This document shows positions 1-4,793 of a stretch of 5,722 nucleotides of DNA, piece after piece (within the stretch, counting starts at the first letter, position 1; each line of letters begins with the position of its first letter). Under the pieces are notes generated by a model. It was not told where the DNA came from, made no database searches, and saw only the letters and a list, made by a program, of their open reading frames with translations. Source of the DNA: Tannerellaceae bacterium (GTDB lineage: Bacteria > Bacteroidota > Bacteroidia > Bacteroidales > Tannerellaceae); NCBI GenBank assembly GCA_031267205.1, contig JAIRZN010000119.1, forward strand, positions 1-5,722, read 5' to 3'. The translations under genes were made by a program, and so were the position numbers.

Positions 1-60
1 ATCCCGCACGCCTCGGTGATAAAACCCGTCCTGTGATTACATCGAAGCCAATCCGCTAAC

Positions 61-98
61 CAGGGCAAACGCATTTAAAAATTGAATAGTTTGCCCTG
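61..98. repeat. 10-bp perfect inverted repeat (hairpin)
   Basis: CAGGGCAAAC (61-70) is the exact reverse complement of GTTTGCCCTG (89-98), separated by an A/T-rich 18-base loop. It could be a transcription stop for a gene ending to the left of or at the window edge. However, no T-run follows it on either strand, so a standard intrinsic terminator is not supported. Confidence 0.6.
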
Positions 99-117
99 AC
101 GATCAGACCAGCAAGCG

Positions 118-145
118 AACCAACCCACGAAACCAACCCACGAAA
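118..145. repeat. 13-bp tandem duplication
   Basis: The unit AACCAACCCACGA occurs at 118-130 and again directly at 131-143, and the periodicity continues for two more bases. No gene overlaps it convincingly. It is probably the product of replication slippage. Confidence 0.75.
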
Positions 146-206
146 GCAGCAAGGAGTCGATAATAATTACGCCCTCCCCAGTCCCGTAATAAGAAGAATA
201 ATCAGG

Positions 207-298
207 GCGTGCCCCCGCCTGCGGCGCGGTCGGGCTATACGCTGCAAGTCCTCGCTCGCCTGCGCTCGTTCCGGTCTTTCCGCTACTATCCCTCACGC
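207..298 (-). repeat. Probable interspersed Bacteroidota intergenic repeat
   Basis: Read on the minus strand, this block starts GCGTGAGGGATAGTAGCGG, contains GTATAGCCCGACC, and ends in a G-rich stretch and CACGC. From memory, intergenic sequences with the same beginning, a middle GCGGATAGCCCGAC-like box and a GGGGGCACGCC end recur in many Bacteroidota genomes and are often mistaken for small genes. The ends are short inverted repeats (GCGTG at 207-211, CACGC at 294-298). Its function is unknown to me. The family assignment rests on recollection, not on a search. Confidence 0.45.
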
Positions 299-389
299 GA
301 AGAGCCTTAGCGATACGGCCAGCCTTACAGGCAAGCGCCTGTCTTCATCACGCGAAAAGCGCGGGCCTCCGCTGGGTCGGCGCAAAAAA

Positions 390-425
390 GAGGGTGAGAC
401 AATAACTTAGTTTTGAGACACCCTC
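390..425. repeat. Imperfect palindrome resembling a transposon end
   Basis: GAGGGTG (390-396) is inverted as CACCCTC (419-425), and AACT/AGTT (404-407 and 409-412) forms a second small inverted pair at the centre. The minus-strand reading GAGGGTGTCTCAAAA resembles insertion-sequence termini that I recall from Bacteroidota, so this could be a relic of two abutting element ends. The right arm ends at the first base of the inverted repeat starting at 425. Confidence 0.4.
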
Positions 426-486
426 ACGCCCTGATTATTCTTAAAAAACTGTTGGGAATTGCTTCGCTTGCCGGCGGGGCATTGTG

Positions 487-515
487 GTCCGTGTCTGTCC
501 GTGTCTGTCCGTGTC
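487..515. repeat. 10-bp tandem repeat, 2.9 copies
   Basis: The unit GTCCGTGTCT is repeated at 487-496 and 497-506, with a third copy of nine bases at 507-515. It lies about 70-100 bases upstream of the promoter-like motif for the small gene at 613. Copy number may vary between strains. Confidence 0.8.
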
Positions 516-585
516 GGGCGGGGCGCGGATTAGTGGCGGCGTAAATTTATTCCGGCCCTGATCCCGTAAAACCGTTTGGATTTTA

Positions 586-593
586 TATCTTTG
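586..593 (+). promoter_or_regulatory. Possible promoter (-7 element) of the toxin-antitoxin-like module
   Basis: TATCTTTG matches the Bacteroidota -7 consensus TAnnTTTG exactly and would place the transcription start roughly 12-15 bases before the ATG at 613. No TTTG is found at the expected distance of about 19 bases upstream; the TTTG at 575-578 is too close. The call therefore rests on one element only. Confidence 0.4.
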
Positions 594-612
594 CCGGAAA
601 TCATCATATTTT

Positions 613-807
613 ATGGCTAAGAAAGAAGTAGACATGTATTATCGCTTCACGAGCGATGAGGAGCCGACGGATGAGCAGCTTGAGGCTCTCATGGAAGGCG
701 TGGGCGAGAAAGTGCGGCGGGAGAATGCCGAGATGCACCGCAAATTGCACGAAAACATACAGCGCATGTACGAGGAGGCGAAGGAATATTATGACAAACA
801 TTGGTGA
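613..807 (+). CDS. Small charged protein, putative antitoxin partner of a zeta-type toxin
   Basis: This 64-residue protein is rich in Glu, Lys and Arg and probably almost entirely alpha-helical, with a likely coiled helix over residues 20-60. It has no membrane segment or signal peptide. I do not recognise a named family. The start at 613 is preceded by A/T-rich sequence and a -7 promoter motif. Its last 17 bases overlap the start of the zeta-toxin-like gene at 791, so the two were probably translationally coupled. A small gene directly before a zeta toxin is commonly its antitoxin, as epsilon is for zeta and PezA for PezT. That role is inferred from position and size only; no epsilon or PezA similarity is evident. 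The reading frame is intact although the toxin is broken. Confidence 0.55.
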   Translation: MAKKEVDMYYRFTSDEEPTDEQLEALMEGVGEKVRRENAEMHRKLHENIQRMYEEAKEYYDKHW

Positions 808-1406
808 CGGTTATCGCCCCAAGCTGCTCGTCGTGGCCGGGCCTAATGGTTCGGGCAAAACTTCGGTTACGGGCGAAATCCTGATGCATGAATGGGTGAG
901 GGACTGCCGGTATATTAATCCTGATTTTATTGCACAGGAGATGTTCGGCAACTGGAACTCTGCGGAAAGTGTCATGAAGGCCGCCCGATATGCTACACGG
1001 TGGCGGGAAAGGTGCGTGAGCAAGGGGGAGAGCATGATTTTCGAGACTGTGTTTTCAGCTCCCGACAAGTTGTCGTTCATAAGGCGCGCTAAGGATAAGG
1101 TTTTTTTTATCCGGCTCTTTTTCATCGGCACGGATGGCCCGGAAATCAATATCTCGCGGTGGCGTCGCGGATTTTGAAGGGTGGACACGATGTTCCCGCC
1201 TCCAAGATCGTTTCTCGTTATGATAAGTCGATTGTGAATTGTTCCGTCATCGCGCCGCTCGTTGACCGGTTGTATGTTTACGACAATTCGGTCGATGGAT
1301 CTTTTCCCTCATTACAGTTTCGCGCCGTTGAGGGGGGGGGATCGTCAAGCAGTATGCGCCGCTACACGCCTGGGCGGGCTTGATTTTCCGCAGTTTGACG
1401 ATGTAG
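791..1406 (+). pseudogene. Zeta-toxin-family P-loop kinase, broken by two frameshifts
   Basis: Zeta toxins are P-loop kinases that phosphorylate UDP-N-acetylglucosamine or related nucleotide sugars. From the ATG at 791 the protein shows a Walker A loop GPNGSGKT (residues 17-24), then YINPDFIAQE (41-50) with the Asp typical of the family, and FETVFS (84-89). The frame stops at 1175-1177, but homologous-looking sequence continues from 1159 in another frame (KGGHDVPASKIVSRYDKSI, then DRLYVYDNSVDG). It shifts again at the G9 run at 1332-1340 and resumes at 1341 as IVKQYAPLHAWAGLIF, ending at the stop at 1404-1406. Restoring one base near 1157-1160 and one in the G-run gives a product of about 205 residues, a plausible length for small zeta-like proteins. 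An ATG at 656 in the same frame also exists, but it would start inside the upstream gene, and the conserved sequence begins after 791. As written, the 128-residue first piece keeps the ATP loop but loses the C-terminal third, so it is probably inactive unless frameshifting or sequencing error is involved. Confidence 0.8.
1332..1340 (+). repeat. Run of nine G inside the zeta-like gene
   Basis: The homopolymer lies exactly where the reading frame of the kinase changes. With 7 or 10 G the preceding part would read into the IVKQYAPL segment; with 9 it reads through a short serine-rich tail to a stop at 1381-1383. Such runs are prone to slippage in replication and to sequencing error. Confidence 0.85.
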
Positions 1407-1492
1407 ACGGTTGGAGGGTGTGATTCCCTGCGTTTTCTGTGACGGATTGATGTAGTGAGGCGTCACGGCGTGGTGAAAAATGGCTGCGGTTC
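1407..1492. other. Spacer between the broken toxin gene and the ilv promoter
   Basis: I find no ORF, terminator or strong repeat here. A 6-bp inverted repeat (GTGACG 1439-1444, CGTCAC 1461-1466) with a 16-base loop is the only structure, and lacks a T-run. The toxin module thus has no obvious terminator before the ilv leader, so the attenuator hairpin may also stop readthrough from it. Confidence 0.5.
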
Positions 1493-1523
1493 TTTGCGGA
1501 TATGAATTATTATTTTACTTTTG
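1493..1523 (+). promoter_or_regulatory. Promoter of the ilv leader and operon
   Basis: TTTG at 1493-1496 and TACTTTTG at 1516-1523 match both halves of the Bacteroidota housekeeping promoter (TTTG near -33, TAnnTTTG near -7), with 19 bases between them, close to the known spacing. Transcription should begin near 1527-1531, about 20 bases before the leader ATG at 1549. It is the only two-part match I found ahead of ilvB. Confidence 0.75.
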
Positions 1524-1548
1524 CCGTTCCGAGCAAGGGTTTTATTGT

Positions 1549-1632
1549 ATGAAAAATATTCTTTTACATAGTTTTCTCCTCGTGGTGACGGTCGTTTTAG
1601 TTATCGACGGTCGGCGGGGAAAGGCGTGTTGA
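1549..1632 (+). CDS. Branched-chain amino acid leader peptide (attenuator, ilvL-like)
   Basis: This 27-codon ORF begins MKNILLHSF, runs through LLVVTVVLVI at residues 10-19 and ends DGRRGKAC before TGA. Twelve of its 27 residues are Leu (5), Val (5) or Ile (2), and nine of ten between residues 10 and 19. It starts about 20 bases after the predicted transcription start and stops 32 bases before the terminator hairpin. The peptide itself likely has no function; its translation senses the supply of charged Leu, Val and Ile tRNA. It resembles E. coli IlvL in its run of Leu/Val/Ile and even in the GRGKA-like end. In this sequence that end (RGKA, codons 23-26) corresponds to RNA forming the antiterminator, so nucleotide pairing rather than protein homology may explain the similarity. 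A short membrane peptide is an alternative, but the context argues against it. Confidence 0.82.
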   Translation: MKNILLHSFLLVVTVVLVIDGRRGKAC

Positions 1633-1664
1633 GACTGATGGTTGTAGTTCAATGTTTTTTTTAG

Positions 1665-1695
1665 AAGCCTTTCTCCCTGCGGAGGAAGGCTTTTT
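1665..1695 (+). terminator. Intrinsic terminator (attenuator hairpin) just before ilvB
   Basis: AAGCCTTTCTCC (1665-1676) pairs with GGAGGAAGGCTT (1681-1692) in a 12-bp stem with one G-U pair and a four-base loop CTGC. The T-run 1691-1695 follows, partly shared with the stem. It ends 21 bases before the ilvB ATG, in the direction of ilvB transcription, which makes sense only if it is conditional. A T8 run at 1655-1662 lies just upstream; no U-run exists for the minus strand. Confidence 0.88.
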
Positions 1696-1716
1696 GTATA
1701 TAACGAATATTATTGT

Positions 1717-3417
1717 ATGGACAAGAATTTAATAACCGGTTCGGAGGCTTTGCTCCGGACTTTAGTAGCCGAAGGGGTTGACACGGTCTTCGGTTACCCC
1801 GGCGGGCAGGTGATTCCGCTTTACGACTGCCTGTATGGTTACGGCGACAGGCTTAAGCATATCCTAGTGCGCCATGAACAGGGCGCTGTGCATGCGGCCC
1901 AGGGCTACGCGAGGGTGTCGGGCAAGACGGGCGTTGTTATTGTCACCTCCGGGCCCGGCGCTACGAACACCGTAACGGGTATAGCCGACGCCATGATGGA
2001 TTCTACGCCTGTCGTAATCATATCCGGGCAGGTTCCTTCGCCTTTGCTTGGCAGCGATGCTTTCCAGGAGATAGATGTAATAGGTATTACGCAGCCTGTA
2101 ACTAAGTGGGCGTACCAGGTGCGCCGTCCTGAGGAGGTTGCATGGGCGGTATCCCGCGCTTTTTATATCGCTTCGACGGGTCGGCCGGGGCCGGTGGTTA
2201 TAGACTTTGCCAAGGATGCGCAGACAGGGTTTACGGACTATACTTATGAGAAGGTTGACTACATCCGCAGTTACAGGCCCGCGCCGAAACCTGATGCGGA
2301 GCGTATCGCAGAAGCCGCCGCGCTTATTAACGCTTCCGAAAGGCCGTTCGCACTCGTGGGGCAGGGCGTGATACTTGCCGGCGCGGAGAGTGAACTGAAG
2401 GCCTTCCTTGAAAAGGCCGATATTCCGGCGGCGACAACTATGCTCGGCCTTTCCGCCATGCCTTCGGGCTACCGCCTGAACAAGGGATTGTTGGGAATGC
2501 ACGGCAATATGGGGCCGAACCGCAAGACTAACGATTGCGACGTGCTGATTGCGATAGGGATGCGTTTCGACGACCGCGTGACGGGTAATCTCAAGGAGTA
2601 TGCAAGGCAGGCGAAGGTCATACATTTCGACATCGACTTGTCTGAGATAGGGAAGAACGTGCCGGTGGATGTTCCCTTGGCGGGTGATGTCAAGGAGACG
2701 TTGCCCGCCGTCGCCCGGCTGCTCAACACGGCTGAGCGCAAGGTGTGGATAGACAGTTTCGGGGCTGATGAAACGGAGGAATACGAAAAGGTGATAGCGA
2801 AGGAAGTCTACCCTGAAGGGAGCCGCCCGTTGCAGATGGGGGAGGTTGTGCGCAAGGTATCCGACGCCGCCGGCGGGGATGCGGTGCTTGTGACCGACGT
2901 GGGGCAGAACCAGATGATGGCCGTGCGCTACTTCCGCCACAGCCTCACGCGCAGCGTCGTCACCTCAGGCGGTTTGGGAACGATGGGCTTCGGTCTGCCT
3001 GCGGCTATCGGCGCCAAGGAAGGTGCACCCGGCCGCACCGTCTGCCTGTTCGCCGGCGACGGAGGCATACAGATGACCATACAGGAGCTTGGCTCCGTGA
3101 TGCAGGAGAAGCTCGACATCAAAATCATTGTGCTCAACAACAATTGTCTTGGGATGGTGCGCCAGTGGCAGGAGCTGTTCTTCGACAAACGTTACTCGTC
3201 TACCACGATGGTCAATCCCGACTTTGCCGCCATTGCAGCCGCCTATGGGATACGCAACCGTAACGTCAGCAAGCGCGAAGATCTCGACGCCGCCATAGCC
3301 GAGATGTTCAACGTAACGGGCGCCTATATGCTGGTGGCTGAAGTAGAGACGCACGGCATGGTTTATCCCATGGTGCCCGCCGGTTCGCCTATTATAAACA
3401 TACTTACGGGAGAATGA
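1717..3417 (+). CDS. ilvB: Acetolactate (acetohydroxyacid) synthase, large catalytic subunit
   Basis: This cytosolic, thiamine diphosphate-dependent enzyme condenses two pyruvates to acetolactate, or pyruvate with 2-oxobutyrate to acetohydroxybutyrate: the committed step to valine, leucine and isoleucine. At 566 residues it has the normal family length. The N-terminal ThDP domain (about 1-170) contains FGYPGG (25-30) and the catalytic glutamate E54 in RHEQGAVHAAQGYAR. The central FAD-binding-like domain carries MRFDDRVTG (282-290). The C-terminal domain has GFGLPAAIGA and the Mg/ThDP motif GDGG (447-450) ending in NNNCLG (474-479), followed by MVRQW. The ATG at 1717 is preceded by A/T-rich sequence and lies 21 bases after the attenuator terminator; there is no Shine-Dalgarno. 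The ilvN gene for the regulatory subunit follows after 30 bases. Expression is probably set by the attenuator. Related ThDP enzymes such as glyoxylate carboligase are unlikely, given the ilvN and ilvC neighbours. Confidence 0.97.
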   Translation: MDKNLITGSEALLRTLVAEGVDTVFGYPGGQVIPLYDCLYGYGDRLKHILVRHEQGAVHAAQGYARVSGKTGVVIVTSGPGATNTVTGIADAMMDSTPVVIISGQVPSPLLGSDAFQEIDVIGITQPVTKWAYQVRRPEEVAWAVSRAFYIASTGRPGPVVIDFAKDAQTGFTDYTYEKVDYIRSYRPAPKPDAERIAEAAALINASERPFALVGQGVILAGAESELKAFLEKADIPAATTMLGLSAMPSGYRLNKGLLGMHGNMGPNRKTNDCDVLIAIGMRFDDRVTGNLKEYARQAKVIHFDIDLSEIGKNVPVDVPLAGDVKETLPAVARLLNTAERKVWIDSFGADETEEYEKVIAKEVYPEGSRPLQMGEVVRKVSDAAGGDAVLVTDVGQNQMMAVRYFRHSLTRSVVTSGGLGTMGFGLPAAIGAKEGAPGRTVCLFAGDGGIQMTIQELGSVMQEKLDIKIIVLNNNCLGMVRQWQELFFDKRYSSTTMVNPDFAAIAAAYGIRNRNVSKREDLDAAIAEMFNVTGAYMLVAEVETHGMVYPMVPAGSPIINILTGE

Positions 3418-3447
3418 CCCTGCTTATATTAAAAGACAAACAAAATT

Positions 3448-3999
3448 ATGGACACAAAACAGTTATACACCCTGATTATATTTTCGGAGAATACCGTAGG
3501 GCTGCTCAACCAGATAACAGTTATCTTTACGCGCCGCCAGTTGAACATAGAAACGCTCTCGGTATCCCCTTCAGCCATCAGCGGGATACACAAATTCACT
3601 ATTACTACCTTTGCAGAAAGGGATATGATAGAGAAAGTGGTCAAACAAATAGATAAACGTGTCGATATCCTTAAGGCGTACTACAATACCGACGAAGATT
3701 TGGTGCACCAGGAGATCGCCCTCTACAAGGTAAGCACTGCGTTGTTCATGAAAATGGAGGGTGTCGAGGAACTTATACGTAAATACAATGCCGGGGTGCT
3801 GGAGATGAACGAAGATTGCCTTGTGATTGAGAAGAGCGGTCATTACCGCGAGACGCAGGCCTTGTTCGAAGAGTTGCGCCGCTCTATCGGCGTCCTCCAG
3901 TTCATCCGTTCCGGGCGCATAGCAATCACGAAGAGCAAAGTTGAGCCGTTGAGCGACATGCTCTCCTCTATGGAAGAGAAAATAAACATGAAACAATAA
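3448..3999 (+). CDS. ilvN: Acetolactate synthase, small regulatory subunit
   Basis: The small subunit binds the IlvB catalytic subunit, raises its activity and confers feedback inhibition by valine. The 183-residue protein has an N-terminal ACT domain (about 5-80) with the ligand-loop pattern ENTVGLLNQI (14-23) and ISGIHKFTI around residues 44-52. The C-terminal half (about 85-175) matches the second conserved domain of the family, with HQEIALYKV near its start and GVLQFIRSGRIAI near its end. It is somewhat longer than the E. coli IlvH subunit (about 163 residues). The start at 3448 follows an A-rich stretch (AAAAGACAAACAAAATT) in place of a Shine-Dalgarno. It sits 30 bases after ilvB and 17 before the thioesterase gene, so co-transcription is likely. 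Whether the complex is valine-sensitive cannot be told from the sequence alone. Also named ilvH in some genomes. Confidence 0.95.
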   Translation: MDTKQLYTLIIFSENTVGLLNQITVIFTRRQLNIETLSVSPSAISGIHKFTITTFAERDMIEKVVKQIDKRVDILKAYYNTDEDLVHQEIALYKVSTALFMKMEGVEELIRKYNAGVLEMNEDCLVIEKSGHYRETQALFEELRRSIGVLQFIRSGRIAITKSKVEPLSDMLSSMEEKINMKQ

Positions 4000-4016
4000 C
4001 ATCAAACATCGGAAGT

Positions 4017-4757
4017 ATGGATAAGGCAGGCGAATTTTGCTTCAAGGTAGACTCCGACATGGTGGACTTCCGCCGTCGGATGACCATCCCTGTTATCGGG
4101 GCGCAGTTGCTTCACGTAGCGACTGTCCACGCCGCAGAGCGCGGGTTCGGGTACGACGATATGCAACGCCGCAACGTCGCCTGGGTGCTCTCCCGCCTGG
4201 CGATTGAGGTAAGCGCCCATCCCGGACTGTCGGAAGATATTAAGGTATGCACCTGGATAGAGGGCGCCTCAAGGTTATTTACCGAACGCTGCTTCGAGCT
4301 TACCTCGTCGACGAAGGGAAGCTTTGGGTACGCCCGCTCCATATGGGCCGCTATCGACATGGAGACGCGCCGCCCTACGCCGTTGGATGTCGAGGCCCTC
4401 AATACATACCGCGTCGATCGCCCCTGCCCGATAGAAAAGCCCGGCAAGATAGCGCCGGTCGAAAACACTGTGCCCGGCGAGCCGTATCGCATACGTTACA
4501 GCGACCTCGACATAAACGGCCATCTCAACAGTATCCGCTACATGGAGCGGTTGTTGGATATGTTCGACATCGGCATGTACGCCATCCGGGACATATCGCG
4601 CTTCGAGATCGCCTATATGTCGGAAGGCAAGTACGGCATGAATCTGTCCATACACTGCCGCGAAGCCTCGCCCGGCGTCTATAATATGGCTATGTGTAAT
4701 GAAGGAAAAGCTATCTGCCGCGCCGCCGTCGCCTGGACCGATCCTGTTCGGCATTAA
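4017..4757 (+). CDS. Acyl-ACP thioesterase (FatA/FatB type, double hotdog)
   Basis: This enzyme family hydrolyses the thioester of acyl-acyl carrier protein to release free fatty acid. The 246-residue protein is typical for bacterial members, with two hotdog domains: N-terminal about 1-135, with NVAWVLSRLAIEV and the segment around WIEGASRLFTERCFEL, and C-terminal about 150-246. The C-terminal signature RYSDLDINGHLNSIRYMERLLD contains D165, N167 and H169 in the positions of the conserved Asp/Asn/His active site of plant FatA/FatB, with N171 following. No signal peptide or membrane segment is seen, so it should be cytosolic. The gene lies between ilvN and ilvC, as I recall for Bacteroides, where a structure of such a thioesterase has been solved. 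Why a fatty acid enzyme sits in a branched-chain amino acid operon is not evident; a link to iso/anteiso fatty acids, which derive from the same pathway, is inference. Chain-length preference cannot be predicted here. Confidence 0.9.
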   Translation: MDKAGEFCFKVDSDMVDFRRRMTIPVIGAQLLHVATVHAAERGFGYDDMQRRNVAWVLSRLAIEVSAHPGLSEDIKVCTWIEGASRLFTERCFELTSSTKGSFGYARSIWAAIDMETRRPTPLDVEALNTYRVDRPCPIEKPGKIAPVENTVPGEPYRIRYSDLDINGHLNSIRYMERLLDMFDIGMYAIRDISRFEIAYMSEGKYGMNLSIHCREASPGVYNMAMCNEGKAICRAAVAWTDPVRH

Positions 4758-4793
4758 CAAATGAATAAGTAATCACCATTAATAATAAAACTT

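Larger units (their letters stand above)
194..442. mobile_element. 249-bp segment bounded by perfect 18-bp inverted repeats (MITE-like, no transposase)
   Basis: AAGAATAATCAGGGCGTG at 194-211 is perfectly repeated in inverse orientation as CACGCCCTGATTATTCTT at 425-442. The match stops exactly at both outer and inner ends. The 213 bases between carry no credible ORF, but include a GC-rich part, a small hairpin (327-342, ACAGGC/GCCTGT), a near-direct repeat (293-305 and 348-360, 12 of 13 identical) and a palindromic block at 390-425. This resembles a non-autonomous miniature element or a compound intergenic repeat. I see no clear target-site duplication outside the repeats, so mobility is inference. 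Confidence 0.5.
1..612. other. Repeat-rich intergenic region without a convincing gene
   Basis: I see no credible protein gene in these 600 bases. Open frames on the minus strand (75-296 and 441-635) translate repeat sequence and look spurious. The first 36 bases (frame 1, stop at 34-36) or first 59 bases (frame 3, stop at 57-59) could be the tail of an upstream gene, but the peptides are too short to recognise. The region instead holds several inverted and tandem repeats, listed separately, and ends with a promoter-like motif for the small gene at 613. Such a concentration of repeats next to a decayed toxin-antitoxin module suggests an accessory insertion zone; that is inference. Confidence 0.6.
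1527..1695 (+). promoter_or_regulatory. Translation-coupled transcriptional attenuator of the ilv operon
   Basis: The predicted leader RNA has four segments in the order known from the enteric trp and ilv attenuators. Segment 1 is TTTCTCC at 1573-1579, inside codons 9-11 of the leader ORF. Segment 2 is GGGGAAAGGC at 1616-1625, in codons 23-26. Segment 3 is the 5' terminator arm, 1665-1676, and segment 4 the 3' arm, 1681-1692. Segment 2 pairs with 1667-1676 over 10 bp (one G-U) as antiterminator, and segment 1 pairs with 1616-1622 over 7 bp (one G-U). Segments 1 and 3 share the same TTTCTCC. Expected behaviour: with ample charged tRNA the ribosome runs to the stop at 1630 and covers segment 2, so 3:4 forms and transcription ends. 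If it stalls at the Leu/Val/Ile codons (1576-1605) it covers segment 1, freeing segment 2 to pair with 3, and transcription enters ilvB. The pairings are read from the sequence; the mechanism is inferred by analogy. The start near 1527 is predicted. Confidence 0.8.

Noticed and set aside
1..59. Tail of an upstream gene (frame 1 to stop at 34-36, or frame 3 to stop at 57-59)
   Set aside because: Only 11 or 18 codons are visible and neither peptide resembles the C-terminus of ilvD or another protein I recognise.
75..296. Minus-strand 73-codon open frame
   Set aside because: It translates the interspersed repeat and the 13-bp tandem duplication, has a low-complexity composition and no recognisable domain. 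It is most likely a spurious frame through repeats.
441..635. Minus-strand 64-codon open frame
   Set aside because: Its middle is the translated 10-bp tandem repeat (DTDRHGQTRT) and it overlaps the promoter and start of the gene at 613.
1151..1165. Programmed -1 frameshift rescuing the zeta-like protein
   Set aside because: No slippery heptamer is present at the break (CGGTGG), and a second break follows downstream. A mutation or sequencing error is simpler.
656..1177. Longer zeta-like product starting at the ATG at 656
   Set aside because: The extra 45 residues lie out of frame within the small upstream gene and are Arg/Cys-rich noise. Conserved kinase sequence begins after the ATG at 791.
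1439..1466. Small hairpin GTGACG/CGTCAC as a terminator for the toxin module
   Set aside because: Six base pairs with a 16-base loop and no T-run do not support an intrinsic terminator.
1527..1716. T-box or metabolite riboswitch ahead of ilvB
   Set aside because: The leader contains a clear translated BCAA-rich ORF whose codons form the antiterminator. I see no T-box specifier domain or TGG-containing antiterminator bulge, and T-boxes are not typical of this phylum.
1864..2940. Minus-strand 358-codon open frame
   Set aside because: It is antisense to the unmistakable ilvB gene, rich in His/Arg, and without family features; it is a shadow of codon bias in ilvB.
4247..4684. Plus-strand 145-codon open frame inside the thioesterase gene
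   Set aside because: It is an overlapping frame with Arg/His-rich composition, while the thioesterase frame carries the conserved active-site motif.
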